This document shows positions 1-6,092 of a stretch of DNA of 10,874 nt, one piece after another; within the stretch, counting starts at the first letter, position 1; each line of letters opens with the position of its first letter. Under the pieces are notes generated by a model, which worked only from the letters and a program-made list of their open reading frames with translations, had not been told where the DNA came from and did no database searches. Position numbers and translations under genes: made by a program. Origin of the DNA: Streptosporangiaceae bacterium (GTDB taxonomy: Bacteria; Actinomycetota; Actinomycetes; Streptosporangiales; Streptosporangiaceae). The DNA is taken from assembly GCA_030041195.1 (NCBI GenBank), contig JASHOI010000803.1:1-10874 (forward strand). The letters are read 5' to 3'.

Positions 1-146
1 GCCGCCGCCGCCCGCAACAGCGCCGCCGCCTCCCCGGTCGATGCGGGCGCGGCGACGTAACGGGCCTGGCGGCCCGCTACGGTGTCAGCGGCGCTAGCCG
101 ACGCGACGTCGGCGCACGCGGCGGCGAGCTCAGCCGGAATCGGCAT
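1..146 (-). CDS. FAD-binding oxidoreductase, N-terminal fragment (cut by left edge)
   Basis: Only the first 48 codons are inside the window; the gene continues leftward beyond base 1. The ATG at 146-144 is preceded by AGGAGG (160-155) with 8 bases of spacing, a strong reason for this start. The peptide begins MPIPAELAAACADV and continues with RYVAAPASTGEAAALLRAAA. A short N-terminal helix followed by a 'P-x-ST-x-E-x-AALLRAAA' segment is what I know from the start of the FAD-binding (PCMH-type) domain of FAD-linked oxidases such as GlcE-like glycolate oxidase subunits and lactone oxidases. In that family the next part would be a 'vvPRGgGTk' FAD-binding loop, which is not visible here. The substrate cannot be told. 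The family call is an inference from a short fragment; an unrelated Ala-rich protein remains possible. Confidence 0.6.
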   Translation of the reverse strand, partial: MPIPAELAAACADVASASAADTVAGRQARYVAAPASTGEAAALLRAAA

Positions 147-393
147 TCTCAGCTCCTCCTGGCAAACGCCAGTGCTACGGTCCTCAGCCTAAAGCGGACC
201 GAAGTCGCCGTCTCCATGCAAGGCCGCGCTCATCTCATGGACCGGCAAAGCAGCAGCCGCCGCGACGACCAGGCCGGCCAGGCTGGCGTCAGCGACTAGG
301 AGCGTCGGTCAGGTAACCGAAACGGAACCTATTGCGGTGTCCGCGGCTGCTCGCAAAATCCGCGCAATCCAGGCATAAGTCCTCATGATCGGG
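147..393. other. gene-free stretch between the oxidase and the restriction operon
   Basis: No open frame here has a convincing start, ribosome binding site or protein-like composition. The stretch holds the leader of the leftward oxidase gene (SD at 155-160). Its right half is less GC-rich than the surrounding genes (for example gtaaccgaaacggaaccta around 314-332). I see no clear -35/-10 pair. A weak 6-bp inverted repeat ATTGCG/CGCAAT spans about 330-368 but is too short to name. One GCCGGC site lies at 273-278. Confidence 0.5.
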
Positions 394-460
394 TTATTGG
401 GGAATTCTCTCAGTCGTATTGACTGACGCGATTCCCCGCTCTGACAGAATTCCCCACTAA
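394..460. repeat. three-copy 17-bp box array with nested inverted repeats
   Basis: Three copies of a 17-bp box with consensus GGGGAAT-N4-TCAG-N2 are packed in 57 bp. Copy 1 is on the + strand at 399-415 (GGGGAATTCTCTCAGTC). Copy 2 is on the - strand at 437-421 (GGGGAATCGCGTCAGTC). Copy 3 is on the - strand at 455-439 (GGGGAATTCTGTCAGAG). Copies 1 and 2 face each other and form a nested hairpin: GGGGAAT/ATTCCCC outside and TCAGTC/GACTGA (410-415/421-426) inside, around the loop GTATT. Copies 1 and 3 give a longer inverted repeat, 394-408 against 446-460, matching at 14 of 15 bases. The array ends 10 bp after the endonuclease stop codon and lies about 250 bp upstream of the oxidase start. It could be a regulator-binding array, a REP/MITE-like repeat, or a terminator hairpin for the restriction operon; there is no T-run, which weakens the last reading. 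Confidence 0.75.
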
Positions 461-470
461 TTGACCGGCG

Positions 471-1442
471 CTATCCCATCTCGTTGGCTCGGCGCGGTAT
501 CAGCGGTGCCGGAGCATGCGGATCGCCTGACCGCGCCAGGGCCCACGATCTGCCGCTGATGACGGCGGCCGCGTCGTCGCGGTCCGGGTACGCGGGCACC
601 ACTCGCGCCGAGACGAACTCTCCTTTGCGGGGGACCGGCAGGCCGAGTGCCGATGCCACGAGGGGGTCGCTGTCCTGGTGGCCCAGCACGAGGATTCCCT
701 CGGACCGCAGAGCGGTGCGCGCTCCGCCGTTGCCGCGGGCGCGTTTCATGAAGTCATCCTGCTGGGCGACCGTCGCCACCTCGGCGCGCCGTATTATCCG
801 GCGCTGCACCGAGCGGAACAGTTCATTGGTTCTCGCCTGGCCGTGCTGACCGCCGCGCTTGCCTTTCGCGCTGAAGATGCGTTGCCGGATCCTGGGGTCC
901 ATGTGCAGGAAGAGGTTCTCGGCGAGGCGCCCGTGGCGGGGCCACAGTTGCCTCGCATGGGACCGCCCGGAGGCGCTGAGCTGGCGTTTTGCGTCGCGGT
1001 TGGGCTTGCCGCGAAGGTATTCGGCACGGACCCGGATCAGCCCGGCGGACCAGGTGCTCATCTCGTCGTCCGCCGTGATCAGGAGGCAGAGGTGATCGAT
1101 GGCCTCCGGCGGCAGTTCCCAGCCTCCGTCGGCCATGGAGTACTTGCAGTCGACCTCGATGCCCGCGATCCGGTAATCGGTCGTGTCGCCGTCTCGGAAA
1201 CCGAATTGCCGGTGCAGGTTGATCTCGACGAGGGTGCCCATGTAGGTCTTTTCGGTCTTGTGCAGCTGGTCATATTTCCACCGCCCGGTGCGCTGCCCGT
1301 CGTACAGCTGGTCCAGCGTGTCCCGGAGCACCGTCGCCACCTGATCACCGGTCGGATCGAGACGGTAAAGCTCCGACTCCACCGCGTCCAGCTCGATGTC
1401 AGGATCGTCGCTCGGATGATGGAATAGCGGCTCAGTGATCAT
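471..1442 (-). CDS. NaeI-family type IIE restriction endonuclease
   Basis: A 323-aa protein, close to the 317 aa of NaeI. NaeI is a two-site (type IIE) enzyme that cuts GCCGGC. The ligase-like segment known in NaeI, TLDQLYDGQR with Leu43, is present at residues 42-51 with Leu46. The NaeI active-site residues Glu70, Asp86, Asp95 and Lys97 all have counterparts at a constant +3 offset: Glu73 (TLVEIN), Asp89 (TTDYRIAG), and Asp98 and Lys100 (EVDCKYS). The C-terminal half, from about residue 175, would be the CAP-like effector-DNA-binding (Topo) domain; it contains VATVAQQDDFMKR. The ATG at 1442 follows the methyltransferase stop by 40 bp, with a modest AGGG ribosome site 6 bases before it. No good in-frame start lies in the gap, and the longer open frame simply overlaps the methyltransferase. 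It acts on unmodified DNA in the cytoplasm. Target specificity GCCGGC is inferred from homology. Confidence 0.93.
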   Translation of the reverse strand: MITEPLFHHPSDDPDIELDAVESELYRLDPTGDQVATVLRDTLDQLYDGQRTGRWKYDQLHKTEKTYMGTLVEINLHRQFGFRDGDTTDYRIAGIEVDCKYSMADGGWELPPEAIDHLCLLITADDEMSTWSAGLIRVRAEYLRGKPNRDAKRQLSASGRSHARQLWPRHGRLAENLFLHMDPRIRQRIFSAKGKRGGQHGQARTNELFRSVQRRIIRRAEVATVAQQDDFMKRARGNGGARTALRSEGILVLGHQDSDPLVASALGLPVPRKGEFVSARVVPAYPDRDDAAAVISGRSWALARSGDPHAPAPLIPRRANEMG

Positions 1443-1482
1443 CGGAAGCCCTGCTCGTCCTTTAAGAACGGACCCGAACGGC

Positions 1483-2472
1483 TCAGACGGCGCGCAATAG
1501 GCCCTGCCGTCCGGAACCGGCGCTCTCCTGGGAAGCCTGGATTGCCAGGCGGATCCTGTTTCCCACCGCTCTCGCGACAGGCGGCGGGAAGGCATTGCCG
1601 ATCTGTCGGTATGCAGCCGTCTTGCGCCCATAAAACCGCCATTCCGGCGGGAAGCCCTGAATGGCGGCGGCCATCGGCAACGTCAACCGCGGCCTGTGCT
1701 CGGCAGGAGCGTCCGCGCCCGGCGGCGCGTCCGCCAGTCCCTTGCCGTCAACGCCGAGCTTGAGCCAGTCCTCGCGAGCACGCGTGGGGCCGAGATCCGG
1801 CCCGCCGTGCTTGCGCGAGCCGCCCACTATCGTCGGGCCGATGCCATTGGCCCGCCTGGCCCAGCCCGCCGCGCCCTTCCAGCCGTCCGCAGCCATGAGA
1901 TCGTGCAAGACTTCGCCAACGGTCGGCGGCGTGCCAACCGGGCTCGGCCACACGAAATGCGCATACGCATCCGGTTTCATCGCCACCAGGATGAACCGCG
2001 GCCGCAGTTGCGGGACACCGAACTCGCAGGCGTTCAGCACCTGCCAGTCCGCCACGTAGCCCAGATCGTTCAGCTTTCCGAGAACCTGCTCACGGTAGCC
2101 AGCGAACCGCGCGGTCGAAAGGCCCCGGACGTTCTCCAGCATCACCGCAGTCGGCTCGCAATCCCTGACCAGGCGCAAGGCTTGCGGAAACAGGTCACGC
2201 TCGTCATCCGCTCCGAGCTGCTTGCCAGCCACCGAGAACGGCGGGCACGGTACCCCGCCCGCCAGGAGGTCAACGCCGCGATAGGGGTGGCCATCGAACT
2301 GATGGACGTCGATCTCGACGACCTTCCACGCGTGCTGCCGGTTCAGGCGAAGTGTCTCGCAGGCGCTGGGATCGATCTCAACGGCCGCGACGTGCGAGAA
2401 ATCGGCCTGCTCCAGCCCCAGGGACTGTCCGCCGGCTCCGGCGCAGATCTCCAGGCAGGTCAGTTCGCCCAC
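1483..2472 (-). CDS. DNA (cytosine-5) methyltransferase, partner of the NaeI-like endonuclease
   Basis: A 329-aa C5-cytosine methyltransferase with its motifs in order: motif I CLEICAGAGGQSLGLEQA (6-23, AdoMet binding), motif IV GGVPCPPFS (72-80) with catalytic Cys76, motif VI ENVRG (113-117), motif VIII QLRPR (155-159), a target-recognition region of about 160-260, motif IX-like RLTLPMAAAIQGFP (262-275), and motif X RQIGNAFPPPVARAVG (289-304). The start is GTG at 2472-2470, just after GGAGGA with short spacing. The frame stays open further upstream (to 2952), but only as a shadow of the aldolase gene on the other strand. It is the first gene of the leftward operon, followed after 40 bp by the endonuclease; making the protective enzyme first is usual for such systems. 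It would add 5-methylcytosine within the same site. Which C is modified cannot be read from the sequence. Confidence 0.95.
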   Translation of the reverse strand: MGELTCLEICAGAGGQSLGLEQADFSHVAAVEIDPSACETLRLNRQHAWKVVEIDVHQFDGHPYRGVDLLAGGVPCPPFSVAGKQLGADDERDLFPQALRLVRDCEPTAVMLENVRGLSTARFAGYREQVLGKLNDLGYVADWQVLNACEFGVPQLRPRFILVAMKPDAYAHFVWPSPVGTPPTVGEVLHDLMAADGWKGAAGWARRANGIGPTIVGGSRKHGGPDLGPTRAREDWLKLGVDGKGLADAPPGADAPAEHRPRLTLPMAAAIQGFPPEWRFYGRKTAAYRQIGNAFPPPVARAVGNRIRLAIQASQESAGSGRQGLLRAV

Positions 2473-2497
2473 GGTTCCTCCAGCACTCGCATCAGAG

Positions 2498-2525
2498 CGA
2501 TTGTGCCCGCGGGCGCCGACAATCG
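2498..2525. promoter_or_regulatory. inverted repeat before the restriction-modification operon (candidate operator)
   Basis: Perfect 7-bp arms CGATTGT (2498-2504) and ACAATCG (2519-2525) flank a perfect 10-bp palindrome GCCCGCGGGC (2505-2514). The element sits 26-53 bp upstream of the GTG start of the methyltransferase, where a promoter would lie. No controller (C protein) gene is present in the operon, so binding by the methyltransferase itself or by a host regulator is possible. This role is an inference; the repeat itself is directly visible. Confidence 0.45.
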
Positions 2526-2632
2526 GTGAGTCCCACGCCGCCGGGCGGCGGAACGACGGCGATTCTGGCACCAGCGCGGCAGATGCCAGGATGTAACCCG
2601 AGGCCCGAACCAGCGCGGAGGGGACAACTGAC

Positions 2633-3664
2633 GTGACCGACATCGATCTGCGTTCCGACACGGTGACCCTGCCGACGCAGGCCATGCTGCAGGCCATGAG
2701 CAGTGCGCCGCTCGGCGATGACGTGTTCGGCGACGACCCCACCGTGAACCGGCTGGAGGAGACGGCGGCCGAGCGGCTGGGCAAGGAGGCGGCGCTGTTC
2801 GTGGCCAGCGGGACCATGGGAAACCTGCTCGGCGTGCTGGTCAACGCCCGCTCCGGGCAGGAGATCATCGCCGAGGCCACCTCGCACCTGTTCCTGAACG
2901 AGGCGGGCGGGGCCGCGGTGGTCGGCGGCGTCCAGGTCCGGCAGGTACCCACCGAGCGCGGCGTCCTGGCGCCCGAGCAGGTCCTGGCCGCGCTGCGGCC
3001 CCGCGACGACGATCACCAGCCGCTCTCGGCGGCCGTTGTGATCGAGAACACGCACAACCGGCACGGCGGCGTCGCCTGGCCGCTGGCGGACCTGCGGCGG
3101 GTCGGCGAGACCGCACGCGCGCACGGCCTGGCCGTGCACATGGACGGCGCCCGGGTCTTCAACGCGGCCATCGCCACCGGAGCGGACGCCCGGGACATCG
3201 CCGAGGTCGCCGACACGGTCTCGTTCTGCCTGTCCAAGGGGCTGAGCTGCCCGGTCGGCAGCGTGCTGTGCGGCCCGGCCGGCAAGATCAGGCAGGCGCG
3301 GCGGTGGCGCAAGATGCTCGGCGGCGGGATGCGCCAGGCTGGCGTGCTGGCCGCCGCGGGCCTGGTGGCCCTGGACACGATGGTCGGCCGGCTGGCCGAG
3401 GACCACGACAACGCCCGCGCGCTCGCCGAGGGCCTGGCCGAGCTGCCCGGGGTCGACTGCGACCTGACCAGGGTCCAGACGAACATCGTGTACTTCCGGC
3501 TGACGGGCATGAGCTCGGCAGAGTTCCTGGCGGCGGGGTCGAAGCTCGGCCTGCGCGGCGGCGGGCCCGGACCGGACCTGGTGCGCTTCGTGACCCATCA
3601 CGGCATCACCGGCGCGGACATCAAGCACGCGCTGGCGATCTCGCGCGACGCGCTGAGCGGTTAG
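2633..3664 (+). CDS. ltaE: low-specificity L-threonine aldolase (PLP-dependent)
   Basis: A 343-aa, full-length member of the fold-type I PLP threonine aldolase family, which splits L-threonine and L-allo-threonine into glycine and acetaldehyde in the cytoplasm. Visible signatures are the N-terminal DLRSDTVTLPT (5-15), GDDVFGDDPTVNRLE (28-42), the SGTMGN phosphate-binding loop (59-64), His85 (TSHLF), ENTHNRHGG (138-146), HMDGAR (169-174) with Asp171 for the PLP ring nitrogen, and SFCLSKGLSCPVGS (197-210) with Lys202 as the Schiff-base lysine. The start is GTG at 2633, with GGAGGGG at 2617-2623, 9 bases ahead. It is divergent from the restriction operon and seems monocistronic. Its TAG overlaps the TAA of the convergent membrane-protein gene by 4 bp. 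It is most likely a core metabolic gene unrelated to its neighbours. Confidence 0.94.
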   Translation: MTDIDLRSDTVTLPTQAMLQAMSSAPLGDDVFGDDPTVNRLEETAAERLGKEAALFVASGTMGNLLGVLVNARSGQEIIAEATSHLFLNEAGGAAVVGGVQVRQVPTERGVLAPEQVLAALRPRDDDHQPLSAAVVIENTHNRHGGVAWPLADLRRVGETARAHGLAVHMDGARVFNAAIATGADARDIAEVADTVSFCLSKGLSCPVGSVLCGPAGKIRQARRWRKMLGGGMRQAGVLAAAGLVALDTMVGRLAEDHDNARALAEGLAELPGVDCDLTRVQTNIVYFRLTGMSSAEFLAAGSKLGLRGGGPGPDLVRFVTHHGITGADIKHALAISRDALSG

Positions 3665-4293
3665 GTCAGCTCGGCCTCGTCGCCACGCCGCGCGGCGGGT
3701 GAGCTGAGCACGACCGGGGTCAGCCGGCGGTGCTCGTAGCGCAGGCTGAGGACCAGCAGCGTGAGGCCACCGGCAACGCCGAGCACTGTGGCGATCACCA
3801 GGCCGGTCCTCACGGCCAGCGCGAACACCAGCGCGATCGTGGCCCCGCCCAGGACGGAGTTGACCACGATCACCATGCTGGCCATCGTGAACAGGAACGA
3901 CCACCGGCCGTACTGCACGCCGTGGTTGCCCGCGACCGAGTCGTCGGCCTCGAAGTACGGCGGGGCACCCGCTGCCAGCGACGCGTAGTAGGCCCGGATC
4001 CGCTCCATCCGCCGCTGGGAGATGATGTTGGCCACGCTGGTGTCGATCAGCCGCACGACCGTGAACCAGCCGAGGATGAAGACGGTCGGCAGCACCGTGA
4101 ACGCGAGCGACGCCAGGGCGTGCGGCGTGGAACTCGCGAACCCGATCGCGACCAGCCCGCTGGACAGCGCCGACAGGTAGATGCTCACCCGGCTGCCGCT
4201 CTCGCTGATCGTCGAGCTGGCCGTGGACTGCAGCACAAAGTGCTCGGTGACCAGGGCGCTCATGAACTCCGGCGGCGCCTTCTCGTCGGCCAT
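3661..4293 (-). CDS. multi-TM membrane protein of unknown function
   Basis: A 210-aa protein that I cannot name. Hydrophobic segments stand at about residues 37-53, 61-82, 132-158 and 163-184, suggesting four membrane helices. A short acidic N-terminus (MADEKAPPEFM) and a polar middle section (about 84-130, with ISQRRMERIRAYYASL) separate the helix pairs. A segment around residues 28-52 (TISESGSRVSIYLSALSSGL) resembles small actinobacterial membrane proteins known only as hypothetical. The chosen ATG (4293) lies 11 bp after the stop of the upstream reductase gene, so the two are probably co-transcribed and translationally coupled; there is no good ribosome site of its own. An internal ATG at codon 11 is an alternative start. 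The 3' end overlaps the convergent threonine aldolase stop by 4 bp. A link to the reductase's role is inferred only from the operon. Confidence 0.8.
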   Translation of the reverse strand: MADEKAPPEFMSALVTEHFVLQSTASSTISESGSRVSIYLSALSSGLVAIGFASSTPHALASLAFTVLPTVFILGWFTVVRLIDTSVANIISQRRMERIRAYYASLAAGAPPYFEADDSVAGNHGVQYGRWSFLFTMASMVIVVNSVLGGATIALVFALAVRTGLVIATVLGVAGGLTLLVLSLRYEHRRLTPVVLSSPAARRGDEAELT

Positions 4294-4304
4294 CGCCGAG
4301 ACCG

Positions 4305-4907
4305 TCAGCGGATGACGCGGATGTTGAACGCCTCGGTCTTGAGCAGCCCGGCCAGCTGGAAGAACAGCATGAGGTAATGCTCCGGGCCGCGGGCCGTCTC
4401 GATGCCGCCCAGGTCGACGATGTCCTCGTCCGACCAGCCCAGGTCGTGCAGCAGCCCGGCGGTCTGCTGCTTGGCGGCGGCGTCGTCGCCGGACAGGAAC
4501 ACCGAACTGGGCCCGATCACGGACGGGTTCGCGCCGGTCGTGATCGCGGCGCAGTTCAGCGTCTTCACCACGAGCGCGTCCGGCCTGGCTTCCTGCAGTT
4601 TCTCGGCCAGGCTCGAGTCGGGGTAGACGAGGCCGTTGTCCGGGGTGGTGGCATTCGCGACGTCGACCAGGGTCTTCCCGCCGAACGCCCCCGCCGCGAT
4701 GGACGAGATCGCCTGCACAGCGGCCGACCCGAGGATCGCGTTGACCACGACGTCCGCTCCCCCGACGGTGTCGTCCAGCGACCGGACCGGGAAACCGGCG
4801 CCGTTCGCCGCGGGGTCGCGCGAGCCGAGGGTCACCTCGTGGCTGTTGCCCCACGCGCCGCCGAGAACGGTGGCCACGTGGCCGGTGCCCAGAATGCCCA
4901 ATTTCAT
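4305..4907 (-). CDS. NAD(P)-binding reductase of the F420-dependent NADP oxidoreductase family (copy A)
   Basis: A 200-aa Rossmann-fold protein. It opens with MKLGILGTGHVATVLG, the GxGxxG dinucleotide-binding loop at residues 7-12. It continues with SRDP (29-32), a typical NADP-phosphate-binding turn, and ends with the SGDDAAAK and DLGG segments usual in this family (PF03807 type, NADPH:F420 oxidoreductase-like). Members move hydride between NADP(H) and F420 or other acceptors; the real substrate here is unknown. The start ATG at 4907 has GGAGGT 8 bases ahead. It is the first gene of a leftward pair with the membrane protein. A candidate promoter and palindromic operator lie just upstream, and that operator is shared with the MarR region near 7880. 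A paralogue (copy B) sits at 7161-7802, with the same GDDAAAK and DLGG marks but otherwise diverged. Confidence 0.85.
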   Translation of the reverse strand: MKLGILGTGHVATVLGGAWGNSHEVTLGSRDPAANGAGFPVRSLDDTVGGADVVVNAILGSAAVQAISSIAAGAFGGKTLVDVANATTPDNGLVYPDSSLAEKLQEARPDALVVKTLNCAAITTGANPSVIGPSSVFLSGDDAAAKQQTAGLLHDLGWSDEDIVDLGGIETARGPEHYLMLFFQLAGLLKTEAFNIRVIR

Positions 4908-4937
4908 CGGTGCTCACCTCCAGCTCAGGCACGGTCA

Positions 4938-4966
4938 ACCGTAGTCGCTAGCTTCCATAGAAGCAA
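4938..4966 (-). promoter_or_regulatory. candidate promoter of reductase copy A
   Basis: Read leftward, TTGCTT (4966-4961) and TACGGT (4943-4938) are 17 bp apart, a fair -35/-10 match. This places a start site roughly 25 bases before the ATG at 4907. The shared palindromic element at 4950-4979 covers the -35 box and spacer, as expected for repression. Confidence 0.4.
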
Positions 4967-4979
4967 GTTATATGGAATC
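4950..4979. promoter_or_regulatory. palindromic operator A, probable MarR-family site
   Basis: AGCTTCCATAGAAGC (4950-4964) matches AGCTTCCATGGAATC at 7876-7890 in 13 of 15 bases. Here the half-sites are also spread out: TTCCATA (4953-4959) and TATGGAA (4971-4977) form a perfect 7-bp inverted repeat with an 11-bp spacer, and GCTTC-CATA-GAAGC is a smaller palindrome inside it. The element lies between reductase copy A (leftward) and the topoisomerase gene (rightward), so it could affect both. Assignment to the MarR protein encoded at 7988-8437 is an inference from the shared sequence. Confidence 0.6.
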
Positions 4980-5020
4980 GATATGCCGGTCGATGGCGGT
5001 TCCGGCGCCCCCGGCGTGAA

Positions 5021-5027
5021 AAGGTGG
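5021..5027 (+). promoter_or_regulatory. ribosome binding site that decides the topoisomerase start
   Basis: AAGGTGG ends 6 bases before the ATG at 5034, which favours this start over the in-frame ATG at 4983. That earlier ATG lies directly beside operator A and has only a weak GGA ahead of it. Confidence 0.6.
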
Positions 5028-5033
5028 TCGGTA

Positions 5034-6074
5034 ATGAGCATCGAGCCACAGCAGCAGGGGCCGGTGGCGGCGGTTCCCGGGCTGACCCGCAGCGATCCGC
5101 ACGGCCCGGGGATCACCCGCCGGCGCGACGGTGACCGCTTCCGGTACGACGATCCGTCGGGTGCGCCGGTCACCGACGCCGAGACGCTGCTGCGGATCGG
5201 CGCGCTGGCGATCCCGCCGGCCTGGGCGAACGTCTGGATCTCGGCCGACCCGCTCGGCCACATCCAGGCCACCGGCGTGGACGGCAGGGGCCGGACGCAG
5301 TACCGCTACCACCAGCTATGGCGCGAGCAGCGCGACGCGCAGAAGTTCGCGCACATGCTCAGGTTCGCCGGGGCGCTGCCCGAGTTGCGCGCGGCCACGG
5401 TGCACGATCTGCGGCGGCGGGACCTGAACCGGGACCGCGTCGCCTCGGGTGCGGTACGGCTGATCGACCTGGGGCTGTTCCGCATCGGCGGCGAGAAGTA
5501 CGCCGAGCTGGACCACCACTACGGCGCGACCACGCTGGAGAAGCGGCACGTGACCGTGACCCGGCACGGCGTCCGGTTCGACTACGTCGCCAAGGAGGGC
5601 AAGCGCCGGGAGATCACGGTCACCGACCCGGCCGTGCTGCCGACCGTGCGCGCGCTGGCCAGCAGCGACAACGGCCTGGACGCGCTGTTCGCGTGGGAGC
5701 GTGACGGCACCTGGCACCCGCTGCGCTCACACGACGTGAGCGAGTACATCGCGGCGCGGGCCGGGGCGCACTTCACCGCCAAGGAGTTCCGCACCTGGAA
5801 CGCCACCGTGCTGATGGCGCTGCTGCTGGCCAACGCGGATACGCCGGGGACGGAACGCGGTCGCAGCCGCGTGATCGCCGCCAGCGTCCGTGGCGTGGCC
5901 GAGTGGCTCGGCGACACCCCGGCCGTGGCACGCGCGTCCTACATCGATCCCCGGCTGATCAGCCGCTACCAGGCCGACGGGCAGCTGCCGGCGATCCCCG
6001 TGCTGCCCGCGGCGCTGCCGGCCGCCGCCGAGGCCGAGGCAGCGGTTGCCGCGCTGCTCGCGGACGGCGCCTGA
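5034..6074 (+). CDS. DNA topoisomerase IB (poxvirus/bacterial type)
   Basis: A 346-aa protein, the usual size of bacterial type IB topoisomerases, which relax supercoils through a 3'-phosphotyrosyl link. The N-terminal domain (about 1-120) includes the family's IPPAWANVWIS and GRTQYRYHQLWREQRDAQKF segments. The catalytic domain shows Arg150 (LFRIGGEKYAE), Lys187 (FDYVAKEGK), Arg253 (KEFRTWNA) and the nucleophile Tyr303 (ARASYIDP). Nine residues before that Tyr, at 294 (WLGDTPAV), is Asp. The Deinococcus enzyme has a catalytic Asn at this place and poxviral enzymes have His. The C-terminal tail from about 320 is Ala/Pro-rich. It is divergent from reductase copy A and convergent with the quinone oxidoreductase; the 18-bp gap between those stops holds a hairpin. 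It is often found as an accessory enzyme beside the essential type IA and II topoisomerases. Confidence 0.93.
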   Translation: MSIEPQQQGPVAAVPGLTRSDPHGPGITRRRDGDRFRYDDPSGAPVTDAETLLRIGALAIPPAWANVWISADPLGHIQATGVDGRGRTQYRYHQLWREQRDAQKFAHMLRFAGALPELRAATVHDLRRRDLNRDRVASGAVRLIDLGLFRIGGEKYAELDHHYGATTLEKRHVTVTRHGVRFDYVAKEGKRREITVTDPAVLPTVRALASSDNGLDALFAWERDGTWHPLRSHDVSEYIAARAGAHFTAKEFRTWNATVLMALLLANADTPGTERGRSRVIAASVRGVAEWLGDTPAVARASYIDPRLISRYQADGQLPAIPVLPAALPAAAEAEAAVAALLADGA

Positions 6075-6076
6075 GG

Positions 6077-6091
6077 CGCGCCGGTGGCGCG
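6077..6091. terminator. small hairpin in the convergent gap
   Basis: CGCGCC-GGT-GGCGCG is a perfect 6-bp stem with a 3-base loop. It fills the 18-bp gap between the topoisomerase stop (6074) and the quinone oxidoreductase stop (6093). No T-run follows on either side. GC-only hairpins of this kind are often taken as bidirectional terminators in actinobacteria, but the stem is short and could be chance. Confidence 0.35.
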
Positions 6092-6092
6092 G

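Noticed and set aside
262..275. Methyltransferase motif IX lacking the usual Glu (RLTLPMAAAIQGFP)
   Set aside because: Motif IX varies among C5 methyltransferases and all catalytic motifs are intact, so this is not evidence of inactivity. Positions here are residue numbers of the 1483-2472 protein.
678..1427. Long rightward open frame opposite the endonuclease gene
   Set aside because: It has no recognisable protein pattern and is a mirror of the strongly supported NaeI-like gene in GC-rich DNA.
471..2472. Apparent shortage of GCCGGC sites in the restriction operon (only 2431-2436 found by eye)
   Set aside because: The stretch 3661-4907, outside the operon, also seems to have none, so the scarcity is not special to it. 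A proper genome-wide count would be needed to claim avoidance.
1..2632. Restriction operon as part of an integrated mobile element
   Set aside because: No integrase, transposase, tRNA or matching direct repeats are visible; the box array is on one side only, so an element boundary cannot be supported from this window.
2492..3904. Leftward 470-codon open frame opposite threonine aldolase
   Set aside because: Arg/Pro/Gly/Ala-rich low-complexity translation, no ribosome site, and fully explained as a shadow of the aldolase gene.
471..6074. Functional link between the NaeI-like enzyme and the nearby topoisomerase IB gene, because a NaeI variant shows topoisomerase activity
   Set aside because: The two genes are separated by unrelated genes, are on opposite strands, and the endonuclease keeps Leu at the key position. 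It is only a coincidence of names.
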